Positions 7,725 through 16,594 are shown, numbered from the stretch's first letter. The stretch: DNA of 51,553 nucleotides from Casp-actino8 sp001510455 (GCA_027592035.1 JAQCIK010000016.1:1-51553); one strand, 5' to 3'. Program-made: numbers and translations. The notes: generated from the sequence alone by a model not told the origin.

Positions 7725-9074
7725 GTGCACGTTCCCGAAGAGATGCGTCGTTCTCTCGAAGGTGTGGTGGGTGTCGATGGAGTGATCGACTCCATGCCGT
7801 CCGACGACGTCGACTGGACGGGACGTTTCGTCGGCGAGCCGACGGTCGTCGTTCGTCCGGCCTCGACAGCCGAGACGGCTCAGTTGGTGAGCTGGGCTCG
7901 TCGGGAGAACGTGGCTCTCGTTCCGCGAGGAGGCAACACCGGACTGGTCGGAGGTTCGATCGCGAGAGGCCGGGCGATACTCGTCTCGACGAGCCGTCTG
8001 AGGGATCTGGGTCCGGTCGATCCATTGACCCGACAGGTGACAGTGGGTGCGGGTGTGACCCTTCAGGAGATCCAAGAACACGCCCGAGCACACGGCTTGC
8101 GCTATCCCGTCGATTTCGGGGCCAGGGGAACGGCCACGATCGGTGGAACAGTGGCGACCAACGCAGGTGGTGTCAACGTGGTCCGCCACGGCATGACTCG
8201 TCGGCAGGTCGTGGGTATCGAGGCCGTGCTCGGTTCCGGCGAGACGGTGTCGCATCTCGGAGGTCTCATCAAGGACAACACCGGGTACGACTTGGTCGGA
8301 CTCCTGTGCGGAAGTGAGGGCACCCTCGGCGTCGTCACGGCGGTGACGCTCCAATTGGTGCCGCGTTCCTCGCACGTGGTCACGGCGCTGATCTCGTGCG
8401 ATGACGTCGACACGGCGGTCGACGTCGTGGCGTCGGTGTGCTCACAACTCGACACCGTCGATGCCGCTGAACTCGTGACCGCCGACGGGGTCGCTCTGGT
8501 TCGCGAGACGAGTGGATCGGACCCTTCGGTTCCTGATCGTCGAGTTCACGTGCTCGTGGAGTGTTCGAGCTCGATCGAGCAGGTCGACGTCCTGTCGGAG
8601 GTGCTCGGCGCATTCGTGGGTATCGAGGTGTCGGTCGCCGTGACGGCATCTCATCGTGAGCGGCTCTGGAGGATTCGTGAGGAACAGACTCCGTCCATCA
8701 ACCGACTCGGGGTTCCGTTCAAGTTCGACGTGACAGTTCCACTCGCTCGATTGGCTTCCTTCGTCGATCGGATTCCGGCGGCGGTGGGTGACGTCAGGCC
8801 AGGAGCACGAACGTTCGTTTTCGGCCACGTGGCCGATGGCAACATGCACGTGAACGTGGTCGGGGGAACGGGCGACGAAGAGGTCCTGACCGCGCGAGTG
8901 CTCGGTGAGGTCGTGGCGTGCGAGGGAAGTATCTCGGCCGAGCACGGAATCGGTACGGCGAAGCGTGCTTGGCTTCACTTGTCGCGCTCGACGGCCGAGA
9001 TCGACGCCATGCGGTCGATCAAGCAGGCACTCGATCCGAACGCGGTGATGAACCCGGGTGTGCTTTTCCCGTAG
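7725..9074 (+). CDS. FAD-linked oxidase, GlcD/D-2-hydroxyacid dehydrogenase type
   Basis: Flavoprotein of 449 residues in the vanillyl-alcohol-oxidase superfamily, similar to glycolate oxidase subunit GlcD, D-lactate and D-2-hydroxyglutarate dehydrogenases. The FAD-binding half shows VPRGGNTGLVGGS (about 67-79), FGARGTATIGGTVATNAGG and LCGSEGTLGVVT. The C-terminal substrate half carries the family motif SAEHGIGTAKR near the end. GTG 7725 gives a plausible N-terminus; ATG 7743 is an alternative. It would oxidise a D-2-hydroxy acid to the 2-oxo acid, and the exact substrate is not assignable. It stands alone, convergent with a DinB gene. Confidence 0.92.
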   Translation: MHVPEEMRRSLEGVVGVDGVIDSMPSDDVDWTGRFVGEPTVVVRPASTAETAQLVSWARRENVALVPRGGNTGLVGGSIARGRAILVSTSRLRDLGPVDPLTRQVTVGAGVTLQEIQEHARAHGLRYPVDFGARGTATIGGTVATNAGGVNVVRHGMTRRQVVGIEAVLGSGETVSHLGGLIKDNTGYDLVGLLCGSEGTLGVVTAVTLQLVPRSSHVVTALISCDDVDTAVDVVASVCSQLDTVDAAELVTADGVALVRETSGSDPSVPDRRVHVLVECSSSIEQVDVLSEVLGAFVGIEVSVAVTASHRERLWRIREEQTPSINRLGVPFKFDVTVPLARLASFVDRIPAAVGDVRPGARTFVFGHVADGNMHVNVVGGTGDEEVLTARVLGEVVACEGSISAEHGIGTAKRAWLHLSRSTAEIDAMRSIKQALDPNAVMNPGVLFP

Positions 9075-9083
9075 CCGGCCGAC

Positions 9084-9653
9084 TCAGCTCGTCATTCCTT
9101 GAAGTCCGACGAAGCTTCGAGCGAGTTCGATCTCACCCATGTGACGGAGTCCGTGTTGATAGAGCCAGCACTCGATGCCGTCGAGCACGGTGACTCCGGC
9201 TTCACCAGCGACACGAGCACTGAAGGTCGAGGCGATCTGGGGTGGAAACGGTCGTGGGACGACAACTCGTTCGAGTTCGTCGGGAGACAGGGTCTCGAGC
9301 CAGGCCTCGGTGCGGTCGAAGACGGCGCGGATGTAGTCCCGAAAGGCGTCGAGGTCACCGATTCTCTGGGCAGTCATTTCGTCGACCGTGCGGTGCTTTC
9401 CGTGATCGTTGATCGACGGATTCACGCGGGTGTTCCAGTCGTCGTTCCAGATGGGAGGCTGGCCGGTGAGCAGCATGAAAGACGCGTCGTGCATGTTGGC
9501 GTAGTGGAAGAGCGAGAAAGCGATGGGTAGGACGCCTTCTTTCTCCTGATGATTGACGTGGGACTCGTCCATGGTCGCGAGGGCGTCGTCGTAGAGCGAG
9601 TGCATGGCGGCCATGCGGCGCCGGAGGGAATCGATGGTCGGATCGGTCGACAT
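9084..9653 (-). CDS. DinB-family putative metal-dependent protein
   Basis: A 189-residue four-helix-bundle protein of the DinB/YfiT-like superfamily. Candidate metal-binding histidines lie at the expected places: one near HYANMHD in the first half, and the paired HGLRHMGEIE near the C-terminus. Family members often act as thiol-S-transferases or hydrolases using mycothiol or bacillithiol; actinobacteria make mycothiol, so a mycothiol-dependent role is possible but not shown. There is no export signal. It lies back-to-back with the DUF1330 gene at 9730 and convergent with the FAD oxidase. Confidence 0.72.
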   Translation of the reverse strand: MSTDPTIDSLRRRMAAMHSLYDDALATMDESHVNHQEKEGVLPIAFSLFHYANMHDASFMLLTGQPPIWNDDWNTRVNPSINDHGKHRTVDEMTAQRIGDLDAFRDYIRAVFDRTEAWLETLSPDELERVVVPRPFPPQIASTFSARVAGEAGVTVLDGIECWLYQHGLRHMGEIELARSFVGLQGMTS

Positions 9654-9729
9654 GACCCGACCTTAGGTCGGGGACAGCTTCTGGCAGGAATGGTGTCACT
9701 AGTTGGTCACGAACTGCTACGGTCCGCGC

Positions 9730-10386
9730 ATGCGCTTCGGAACGATCGACACGACCTACGCCGTCGACCTGGCCACACGTTCGGCTGAGAGCGATGGCCC
9801 GATCTACATGGTGAATTTCATGAAATACAAGGAAGTCGCCGAGTACCGAGACCCAGCCGACGCCGAGGACGGTCTCTCGGGCCTGGAAGCCGACGACAAG
9901 TACTCACCGGTCGAAGTCCTCGAGCGCATCGGAGCGCAGGTCGCCTTCCATGGCGCCGTGGTCGCCCAGAGTTCGGTGGGCGAGTGGGATCGGATGGGCA
10001 TCGTGAAGTACCCGACTCGTCGATCCTTCATCGATATGCAGAATCGCCCGGACTTCAAGAAGAAGTACGTGCACAAAGAAGCCGGAATGGACTACACGAT
10101 CGTGATGGGCACGTTGCCACGTGGTTCGCATTCGCCGCTTCGAAGCGGAGGATTCGTGACGTTTCGCATCACGTCGGACGAACTCGGCGGTTCGGGGTCG
10201 GAGTCGGTGGCGCGCCTCGGCGTCGAGGGAACCATCGTTGGCGACGGTCGAACCTGGGTCGATCTCACGATGAGTTGGAGCGACGAGATCCCCGAGGTTC
10301 CGACCTACGACCGTGGAGGATCCGAGATCGTCGTGGTGGCCCGGGCCGAGATCGACCGAATGGGGCAGTTGCTCAGCGAGCCGTGA
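9730..10386 (+). CDS. DUF1330-domain protein
   Basis: A 218-residue protein. The ATG at 9730 (MRFGTIDTTYAVDL) is preferred to the in-frame upstream start at 9703. The DUF1330/dimeric alpha-beta-barrel-like region spans about residues 20-135 (GPIYMVNFMKYKE near the start, then YPTRRSFIDMQNRPDFKKKY and the following Met-Asp). The remaining C-terminal 70 residues are strand-rich and not recognised, so it is longer than a plain DUF1330 protein. It overlaps the convergent P450 gene by 14 bases. Function unknown; ferredoxin-like folds of this kind are often monooxygenases or small-ligand binders. Confidence 0.75.
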   Translation: MRFGTIDTTYAVDLATRSAESDGPIYMVNFMKYKEVAEYRDPADAEDGLSGLEADDKYSPVEVLERIGAQVAFHGAVVAQSSVGEWDRMGIVKYPTRRSFIDMQNRPDFKKKYVHKEAGMDYTIVMGTLPRGSHSPLRSGGFVTFRITSDELGGSGSESVARLGVEGTIVGDGRTWVDLTMSWSDEIPEVPTYDRGGSEIVVVARAEIDRMGQLLSEP

Positions 10387-11605
10387 ACGTGATCGGAACC
10401 GAGTTGGGTCCGAGCACGAAATTTCCCTCGCGCCACTCGATGTAATCGGTTGCCAGTTGCAGGCGGTCGAGACGTGACAGCAGTTCCTCGAAGAGGATTC
10501 GGAGCTCGAGCCGGGCCAAGGGAGCGCCGAGGCAGTGGTGGCGTCCGTAAGCGCCGAATGCGACATGGTCGTTCGGGTCGCGTGTGATGTCGAAACGGAA
10601 CGGGTCGTGAAAGACCTTCTCGTCGCGATTGGCCGATGGATACAGCAGGAGCACCCTGTCGTTCTCGCGGATCGTCAGGCCGTTCACCTCGATGTCGCGC
10701 GTCGCGGTGCGGTTCATGTTGCGCACGGGAGTCGCCCAACGCAACATTTCCTCGATCGCACTCGGTAGAAGCGACGGATCGTCACGAAGTTTGGCGAGTT
10801 GATCGGGGTTCCGCAGAAGTGCTGCCACGCCACCGGAGATCACGTGACGTGTCGTCTCGTCACCTCCCACGAGCACGAGCATCGTTTCGAACATCACGTC
10901 CACGTCGGAGAGTCGTTCACCCTCCCACTCGGCGTTGACGATGAGGCTCACGAGGTCTTCACGGTCGGAGTTCCGGCGTTCGGTGACCTTGCCCATGATG
11001 TATTCGTTCCATTGAACGACGGCCTCGATCACCTCGGCCTGGATCTGGTCGCCACCGGTCGCGAAGAGGTCGGACCAGTGAAGGAGCGTGTCGTGATCGG
11101 ACTCGGGCAGATCCATGAGCTCACCGATCATGTACATGGGCAGTGGAGTGGCGATGTCGGCCACGATGTCGCACGATCCGCGATCGATCACTGCGTCGAT
11201 CAGTTCGGTGACCTTCTTGCGGAGATAGGGCTCGTGGTCGGCGACCCGTCGCGGGGTGAAGCCATGACCCACCAGGCGGCGTCGTTTGGTGTGCTCGGGG
11301 GCGTCGAAATTGATCATCGACGGAACCGAGCTCTCGGGTCGGGATCCCTGGCCCGAACAGAAGGTGCGCCATTCCCGGCTCATCATCGAGACGAGCTCAT
11401 GCGAGGCTGCGCCCCAGATGCCTGTTTCGTCGTCCCAGTAGAGGGGCGCCTCGGCGCGCATCCATGTGGTCAGTTCGTCGAAATCGCCGTAGAACGCCGG
11501 ATCGAGGAGTCGTATGTCGGGGCGAGTCGGATGACCGGCTTCGCCACGACCACGACGATTCAGGTCGACGCGGAAATCAGGCTCTTCGGTCGGTGTTCCG
11601 TTCAT
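10373..11605 (-). CDS. Cytochrome P450 (first of two)
   Basis: Soluble bacterial class I P450 of 410 residues. It has the I-helix oxygen-activating GGDETT at 247-252, ExxR at 286-289 (EMLR), the PFRFDITR meander and the heme-binding loop FGAYGRHHCLG with the thiolate Cys358. Its DLPESDHDTLLHWSDLF and GGDETTRHVISGG blocks resemble the actinobacterial CYP125/142/124-like clade that acts on sterols, terpenes or branched lipids; this substrate guess is inference. It is the second gene of a leftward pair behind the TauD-type gene (34-base gap), so the palindromic operator at 12622 may control it too. A partner ferredoxin is not present nearby. Confidence 0.94.
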   Translation of the reverse strand: MNGTPTEEPDFRVDLNRRGRGEAGHPTRPDIRLLDPAFYGDFDELTTWMRAEAPLYWDDETGIWGAASHELVSMMSREWRTFCSGQGSRPESSVPSMINFDAPEHTKRRRLVGHGFTPRRVADHEPYLRKKVTELIDAVIDRGSCDIVADIATPLPMYMIGELMDLPESDHDTLLHWSDLFATGGDQIQAEVIEAVVQWNEYIMGKVTERRNSDREDLVSLIVNAEWEGERLSDVDVMFETMLVLVGGDETTRHVISGGVAALLRNPDQLAKLRDDPSLLPSAIEEMLRWATPVRNMNRTATRDIEVNGLTIRENDRVLLLYPSANRDEKVFHDPFRFDITRDPNDHVAFGAYGRHHCLGAPLARLELRILFEELLSRLDRLQLATDYIEWREGNFVLGPNSVPITFTAR

Positions 11606-11642
11606 GGCCGAACGATAGCGAGCGGCCGACAGAGGCGAGTGA

Positions 11643-12608
11643 TCAGCGGTTCGGACGAGTACCGACGATGCTGGCTCGCTCCATGACCCGAATGTCGGGC
11701 CAGTAATCGCTGCTCGCGTAGTGCTGACAGGAACGGTTGTCCCAGAATGCGACCGAGTCGTCCTCCCACTTGAAGCGACACTGATACTCGACGTTGTGGC
11801 TCTCTCGCCAGAGTGACGCCATCAGTTCGTGGCTCTCGGCCTCGGAGACCCCGAGGATTCTGTTGGTGAAGATCGGGTTGTTGAAAAGGTGCTTCCGCCC
11901 GGTCTCGGGGTGACGGGCCACGAGGGGGTGCACCACCAGCGGGTACTTCTCACGCATCTCTCGCTTGCGATCTTCGGGAACCTGGCGTCCGAAACCTTTC
12001 ACGAAGTCGTGTTCGGCATCGAGATCGTCGATGCGGTTGCGCACTGCCTCCGGCAGGCCTTCGTAGGCGGCGTACATGTCGGCGAACAACGTGTCTCCAC
12101 CACATTCGGGCACCTTGATGGCGTGCAGGATGGCTCCCATCGAGGGGACCTCGCGCCAGGTCACGTCGAAGTGCCAGGTGTTCTCGTAACCCTTGACGTC
12201 GAACGACTTCTCGAAGCGGACCAGTTCGGGAACGCCGGTGTTGGAGGGGAGGAAGGGATGGATCTCGAGCTCTCCGAAGCGTTTGGCGAACGCCACGTGA
12301 CTCTCCGGGGTGAGGGGCTGGTCACGGAAGAAGATGACCTTGAAGGCGAGCAGGGCTCGGCGGAGGTCGTCGATGACGGCTTGGGAAAGGCCGGTCGTGA
12401 TGTCGATGCCGTGGATCTCGGCACCGATCGTCGACCCCACGCGCTTCACGTCGAATTCGTTCCATGTCATGGCCGCGAGTCGGGCCCGCTCCTCGGCGAG
12501 GTGGGTGATGGGGCCGACCTGCTGTCCGTGGAGTTCGACTCGGTCGGCCGTGACGTGGACTCCGGCGTCTCGGGTGGCGATGATGTCGGGATGTGCAGTG
12601 GTAGTCAT
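11643..12608 (-). CDS. TauD/TfdA-family 2-oxoglutarate-dependent dioxygenase
   Basis: Non-heme Fe(II)/2-oxoglutarate dioxygenase of 321 residues. ATG 12608 is preferred because GGAGGGG sits right before it; a start 15 bases upstream would lie inside an operator palindrome. The iron facial triad is visible as WHFD (His146, Asp148) and the distal QHY (His296), with Arg307/Arg311 to bind 2-oxoglutarate. HPLVARHPETGRK (227-239) is a family block. Members hydroxylate sulfonates, phenoxyacetates or other small acids. Here it is divergent from a P450 gene and probably co-transcribed with another P450, so it likely takes part in the same oxidation pathway. Confidence 0.92.
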   Translation of the reverse strand: MTTTAHPDIIATRDAGVHVTADRVELHGQQVGPITHLAEERARLAAMTWNEFDVKRVGSTIGAEIHGIDITTGLSQAVIDDLRRALLAFKVIFFRDQPLTPESHVAFAKRFGELEIHPFLPSNTGVPELVRFEKSFDVKGYENTWHFDVTWREVPSMGAILHAIKVPECGGDTLFADMYAAYEGLPEAVRNRIDDLDAEHDFVKGFGRQVPEDRKREMREKYPLVVHPLVARHPETGRKHLFNNPIFTNRILGVSEAESHELMASLWRESHNVEYQCRFKWEDDSVAFWDNRSCQHYASSDYWPDIRVMERASIVGTRPNR

Positions 12609-12621
12609 GGCCCCTCCAGTC

Positions 12622-12644
12622 ATTTCTGACGATCCGTCAGAAAT
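12622..12644. promoter_or_regulatory. Palindromic operator between TauD and P450 genes
   Basis: Perfect 10-bp inverted repeat: half-sites ATTTCTGACG and CGTCAGAAAT separated by ATC. It lies 13 bases before the dioxygenase start and 48 bases before the divergent P450 start, so one dimeric repressor could control both. The core CTGACG-N3-CGTCAG recurs at 20343 and, with one mismatch, at 15664. Size and spacing suit a TetR-family regulator; no such regulator is encoded in the window. Confidence 0.8.
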
Positions 12645-12692
12645 CTACCCCACGGCTCGGGTAGGCGACAGAATGTCGGCCGAGGGGGAATC

Positions 12693-13955
12693 ATGACCGA
12701 TCGCCAACCAGCCAGTGTGGAGGAAGCCGGGTTCGTGTTCGTCGATCCGGCGGCCTACGCCGACGAGGACTATTTCCATCGAGCGTGCGCCTTGTTGCGG
12801 GCCGAGGATCCCGTCCACTTGGTCGAGGGGCCGGGCTTCAATCCGTTCCACGCCATCACCAAGTCGGCGGACATCTTCGACATCGAAGCCAAGAATCAGA
12901 TCTTCTTGAACGAGCCACGACCGGTACTCGGAACGGCCGAGGACGATGCCCGTCGAGCTCAGAACGGCGACATGTTGCGCACGCTCATTCACGTCGACGA
13001 TCCGGAGCATCGAAACCTTCGTGGCGTCACGGCCGAATGGTTCCTCCCGAAGAACTTGTCGAAGTTGGAAGGCTTACTCGACGACTATGCGCAGCGCTAT
13101 GTCGACAAGATGTTCGAGATGGGGGGTGAGTGCGACTTCGCGCGCGACATCGCGATGTACATGCCGCTCAACGTGATCCTGTCGATCCTCGGACTTCCGG
13201 AGAGCGACTATCCGAAGATGTTGAAGCTCACTCAGGAACTGTTCGGATCGGCTGACGAGGATCTTCAGCGGGGTGATGGTGACCCGTCGGCCGATCTTCT
13301 CGCCGTGGTCCAGGACTTCTTCACGTACTTCTCGAAACTCACCGAAGATCGCCGGGCCGAGCCGACGAGCGACATGGCATCGGTGGTGGCCAATGCGACG
13401 ATCGATGGCGAACCGCTGTCACTGATTCAGACGATTTCGTATTACGTCATCACTGCGACAGCGGGCCACGACACGACCTCGGCCGCGATGGCCGGCGGTC
13501 TGCACGCTCTGATCGAACATCCTGATCAGCTGGCTCGCCTGCAATCCGACATGAGTCTCATGAATACCGCAGTTGACGAGATGATTCGCTGGGTGACTCC
13601 GGTCAAGCATTTCATGCGAACCGCCACCGAGGACTACGCGCTTCGCGGCAAGACCATCAAGGCGGGTGAGTCGGTTCTTCTGTCGTATCCGTCCGGTAAT
13701 CGTGACGAGGACGCGCACCCGGATCCTTTCCGATTCGACGTGGGTCGCTCGCCGAACAAGCACCTGGCGTTCGGTTTCGGTGTTCATTACTGCCTCGGAG
13801 CGATGCTCGCTCGCATGGAGTTGAAAGCATTGTTCCGCCAACTCCTGCCGCGACTGAAGTCGGTCGAGTTGGCCGGTGACCCGAAATGGATGAAGACGAT
13901 CTTCGTGGGCGGATTGAAGACGATGCCGATCCGCTACGAGATGACGGCGAGGTGA
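12693..13955 (+). CDS. Cytochrome P450 (second)
   Basis: Soluble P450 of 420 residues. AGHDTT (257-262) is the I-helix motif, ExxR lies at 296-299 (EMIR), PFRFDVGR is the meander, and FGFGVHYCLG carries Cys367 as heme ligand. A good ribosome site (GAGGGGGAATC) precedes ATG 12693. It is only distantly like the P450 at 10373, so it is not a recent duplicate. It is divergent from the dioxygenase gene across the 23-bp palindromic operator. The position suggests sequential oxidations of one substrate class by P450, dioxygenase and P450; the substrate is unknown. Redox partners must come from elsewhere in the genome. Confidence 0.94.
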   Translation: MTDRQPASVEEAGFVFVDPAAYADEDYFHRACALLRAEDPVHLVEGPGFNPFHAITKSADIFDIEAKNQIFLNEPRPVLGTAEDDARRAQNGDMLRTLIHVDDPEHRNLRGVTAEWFLPKNLSKLEGLLDDYAQRYVDKMFEMGGECDFARDIAMYMPLNVILSILGLPESDYPKMLKLTQELFGSADEDLQRGDGDPSADLLAVVQDFFTYFSKLTEDRRAEPTSDMASVVANATIDGEPLSLIQTISYYVITATAGHDTTSAAMAGGLHALIEHPDQLARLQSDMSLMNTAVDEMIRWVTPVKHFMRTATEDYALRGKTIKAGESVLLSYPSGNRDEDAHPDPFRFDVGRSPNKHLAFGFGVHYCLGAMLARMELKALFRQLLPRLKSVELAGDPKWMKTIFVGGLKTMPIRYEMTAR

Positions 13956-13957
13956 CG

Positions 13958-15649
13958 TCAGCGCGGGGTCGGTGACACGAGACGTCCCGGGCGAGAGTCG
14001 ATGACCTCGTCGACCAGTCGGCCGTCGCGTACGACCGGAACACCGTTCACGAAGGTGTGGGCCATTCCGGTGGGTTGGTCGGCAGTGAGTCGCTCGCCGT
14101 TGGCCGGGAAATCTCTGACTCGACGGACCGGTCCGGGGGCAACTGTCGCCGGATCGAATACCACCACGTCGGCATAAGCGCCTTCCCGAAGTTCCCCACG
14201 ATCGGTGAAGGAGAACAAGTCGGCCTGAACTTTGGTGAGTTTGTGAACCGCTGTCTCGAGAGTCATCACTTTCTTGTCGCGTACCCATTTACCGAGGAGA
14301 TCGGTGGCGGCGACGGCATCGCACAATTGGCCGACATGGGCCCCCGCATCCGAGAGGCCGAGGGTGCAGCCTTCGACCTGTAGGAGTTTTTCCACTCCCT
14401 CTTCGTCGTCGTTGGCCACCATGGCCTTGAAGCGAAGTTGCAGATCGGGCTCGAGGAGTGCGAGGTCGAGCAAGGTGTCGAAGGGTTCGGTGCCTCGTTG
14501 TTCGGCGATGACGCTGATCCGCTGGCCGATGAGGTCGGGGGACGCATTCGACTCCATCACTTCGCAACTGTCCCAGCGTGGGCTGAGGCCCTGACGGTTC
14601 TCCCATGCCGTTCGCACACGGTCTCGCCATGTGGGATCGGCGTAGGCCTCTCGACGTTCGTCGAGCGACTTGGGCATCAGTTCGGCGAAAACCGGATTGG
14701 TGTTCAGAGTGAAGGGCTCGACCATCGTCTGCGAGAAGGCAAGCGGTCGACACGAAACTTGCGGCCAGACGTCGGCGCCGGTGGCCAACCCAGCTCGGTG
14801 GGTCTCGACGGCCTTCAGGTGAAAACCCTGTGCCGTGGTGAGAAGAGCGGTGAAGGTGATGGGAGCACCGACCCGCGGCTGCAGTTCGTAGCAGTCGGCG
14901 AGGCTGAGATTGTCGCCTCCGTTCACTCCGATGACACCTCGGCCACTGTCGCCCACGGCCTGGCACAGGGCTTCGATCTCGTTACGGCCGGCCCACCGAC
15001 TCGGAATCGGCTGCCCGTCGGCCCCGCGGTGAGTCACGGCGAAGCTCGACGCGAATCCGGCGGCGCCGGCATCCATCGCCTCACGAACGAGTTCGGCCAT
15101 TTCTTCGATCTCGTCGTCGGTCGCTTCGCGACCAACGGCTTCGTTGCCCATGACGAAGAGGCGAAGAGGCGTGTGGCCGATGTACGCCGCGTAGTTGAGG
15201 ACCGTGCCACGGCGGCGGACCGTGTCGAGGTATTCGGGAAAGGTCTCGAACTCCCACGGGATACCGGTCTTCAGAGTTTCGGGATCCATGTCCTCGACCT
15301 TTTCCATCGTGTGTGCGATGAGGTCGCGGTCGGAAGCGCGGGTCGGAGCGATGGAGAAACCACAGTTTCCGGCCACCACAGTGGTGACACCATGGAAACA
15401 CGATGGCGTCATCGCCGGATCCCAGAAGACCTGCGCGTCGTAGTGAGTGTGGATGTCGATGAAACCGGGAGCCACCACGAAGCCGGTCACGTCGATCGTG
15501 AGGTCTCCTTCGAGGTTGTCGCCGATGGCAACGATTCGATCGCCACGCATGGCGAGATCGGCTCGATATCCGGGACGACCGGTCCCGTCGACGATGGTGC
15601 CGCCGCTGAGCACGATGGTGTCGTTGGTGCTGGAGTCGCTTTCGGTCAT
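13958..15649 (-). CDS. Amidohydrolase, N-acyl-D-amino-acid deacylase-like
   Basis: Metal-dependent hydrolase of 563 residues with an amidohydrolase TIM barrel. The metal-binding HxH reads FIDIHTHYD (His67, His69). The GNCG motif around Cys96 is typical of the D-aminoacylase branch, where the cysteine bridges the zinc site. LGLSDAGAHVG near 450 contains the catalytic Asp. The N-terminal and C-terminal beta-sandwich parts (IVLSGGTIVDGTG; GAYADVVVFDPATV) frame the barrel. Members cleave N-acyl-D-amino acids, hydantoin-like rings or amides. A near-palindromic operator at 15664-15684 lies immediately upstream, linking it to the P450/dioxygenase genes and to the amidohydrolase at 20405. Confidence 0.92.
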   Translation of the reverse strand: MTESDSSTNDTIVLSGGTIVDGTGRPGYRADLAMRGDRIVAIGDNLEGDLTIDVTGFVVAPGFIDIHTHYDAQVFWDPAMTPSCFHGVTTVVAGNCGFSIAPTRASDRDLIAHTMEKVEDMDPETLKTGIPWEFETFPEYLDTVRRRGTVLNYAAYIGHTPLRLFVMGNEAVGREATDDEIEEMAELVREAMDAGAAGFASSFAVTHRGADGQPIPSRWAGRNEIEALCQAVGDSGRGVIGVNGGDNLSLADCYELQPRVGAPITFTALLTTAQGFHLKAVETHRAGLATGADVWPQVSCRPLAFSQTMVEPFTLNTNPVFAELMPKSLDERREAYADPTWRDRVRTAWENRQGLSPRWDSCEVMESNASPDLIGQRISVIAEQRGTEPFDTLLDLALLEPDLQLRFKAMVANDDEEGVEKLLQVEGCTLGLSDAGAHVGQLCDAVAATDLLGKWVRDKKVMTLETAVHKLTKVQADLFSFTDRGELREGAYADVVVFDPATVAPGPVRRVRDFPANGERLTADQPTGMAHTFVNGVPVVRDGRLVDEVIDSRPGRLVSPTPR

Positions 15650-15663
15650 GTCGTCCCCCTCGG

Positions 15664-15684
15664 AAAATGACGCTCCGTCAGTTT
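15664..15684. promoter_or_regulatory. Operator-like palindrome upstream of amidohydrolase
   Basis: AAAATGACG-CTC-CGTCAGTTT: nine-base half-sites with one mismatch around a 3-base spacer. It sits 15 bases before the amidohydrolase start at 15649 (minus strand) and matches the TGACG-N3-CGTCA core of the sites at 12622 and 20343. Confidence 0.7.
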
Positions 15685-15757
15685 CGCACTTCTCCGGTGC
15701 TCTGTCATGGGTCGAGGAAGGAGATCGCGGTCACTCGCGGTAGGGTGGCGGTCCTGC

Positions 15758-16096
15758 TCAGGCGAGGGAAACCGAGTTCGGGCAGATGGCGATGTGGCCG
15801 AGTGGCTGAGGCAAGGGCCTGCAAAGCCCTCTACCTGGGTTCGATTCCCAGCATCGCCTCCATTTCATTGCCTCTGCGTGAGGTGAGCCGGCGGGCGGAG
15901 TTTCTGAGATCGTGGTGGGCGTGTCGACCACGTCGGTGGACGGTGGCGGGATCGTCGAAGCGAGGGAGGCTGGCTCGTCGTCGGTGCCACTACATGCGAT
16001 GGCGAGAATGAGGGGGGCGACGATGAGGGTCGAGCGGGTTTCACGGGGCGAGCGTAGACCGACTCCGACCGAGCCTCGGGTGACCATATCGCGCAC
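15758..16096 (-). pseudogene. Possible truncated lipoprotein running antisense into tRNA-Cys
   Basis: A minus-strand frame of 112 codons. Its first part looks coding: basic residues, then STLIVAPLILAIACSG, a good lipobox with Cys at about residue 35, then a Thr/Pro/Ser-rich linker (TIPPPSTDVVDTPTTISETPP). No folded domain follows; the frame instead runs through the antisense of tRNA-Cys and stops at 15758. The last 35 residues are therefore an artefact of tRNA sequence. It may be a lipoprotein remnant whose domain was lost next to the tRNA, or chance. The linker style resembles the intact lipoprotein at 16160-16594. Confidence 0.3.
15788..15862 (+). tRNA. tRNA-Cys (anticodon GCA)
   Basis: A 75-base cloverleaf. 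The acceptor GGCGATG pairs with CATCGCC, the anticodon stem AGGGC/GCCCT encloses CTGCAAA with anticodon GCA, and the T arm TGGG-TTCGATT-CCCA is intact. The 3' CCA is encoded at 15860-15862. No terminator was recognised after it. Confidence 0.95.
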
Positions 16097-16141
16097 CCTG
16101 AAGCGCTAGCACGTGAAAGAGAGGCGCTTTGCTTCAGGGTG
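16094..16141. repeat. Inverted repeat/hairpin between lipoprotein-like genes
   Basis: CACCCTGAAGC (16094-16104) and GCTTCAGGGTG (16131-16141) are perfect 11-base inverted repeats around 26 bases. A nested alternative pairing (AAGCGC/GCGCTT) is possible. There is no T-run. It lies just beyond the stop of the lipoprotein gene at 16160 and may end its transcript or protect its 3' end. Confidence 0.55.
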
Positions 16142-16159
16142 GGGACTCATGCCTCATGC

Positions 16160-16594
16160 TCAGGAGGAGATGATGCAGACGGTCGTGTGATCGGGGTGTT
16201 CGGTTACCTCGTGGTCGCCGGGGAGGCTGGCCGTGAATTGGAACGTGACTTCTCGCCCGGTCAGTTCGAGGTCGTACCCGTGAAGGTGGAACTCCCGTTC
16301 GGTCGAGCTCCTGGCAATCAGGACGATCTCCGAGCCGATCGGGGCCTGATGTACGGATGGTTCCGGATCGTCAACGTCGCATTCGATCACTACCGGCATA
16401 GGTGAGGTGCTCGTTGGAATCGGCGCCGACGTCGTCGAGCTCGTGGAAGACGGTGGGGTCGTGCTCGTGGTCAGCATGAGGTCCGATGGCAGGTTCGACT
16501 GGTCCACGCTCGATTCGGTGGCAGTCGGAGTGCTCGATGAGCAGGCGGCCGTCACGACGAGAACGAGGAGCGAGGGTGCGAGTAGACGTTTCAC
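16160..16594 (-). CDS. Lipoprotein with cupredoxin-like C-terminal domain
   Basis: A 144-residue exported lipoprotein. The signal MKRLLAPSLLVLVVTAACS has a clear lipobox (TAAC, Cys18). A Ser/Thr/Pro-rich linker covers about residues 20-65. The C-terminal 75 residues look like a small cupredoxin-type beta sandwich: IGSEIVLIARSSTEREFHLHGYDLEL, a FTASLPGDHEVTEH segment, then a closing strand with TTVCIISS. The HLHGYDLE element recalls copper or plastocyanin-like lipoproteins of actinobacteria, but a full His/Cys/Met copper set cannot be confirmed. It probably sits on the outer face of the membrane. Monocistronic as far as can be seen. Confidence 0.75.
   Translation of the reverse strand: MKRLLAPSLLVLVVTAACSSSTPTATESSVDQSNLPSDLMLTTSTTPPSSTSSTTSAPIPTSTSPMPVVIECDVDDPEPSVHQAPIGSEIVLIARSSTEREFHLHGYDLELTGREVTFQFTASLPGDHEVTEHPDHTTVCIISS

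Noticed and set aside
13953..13960. TGACGTCA between the P450 and the amidohydrolase genes
   Set aside because: It lacks the 3-base spacer of the other operators and lies between convergent gene ends, where no promoter is expected.
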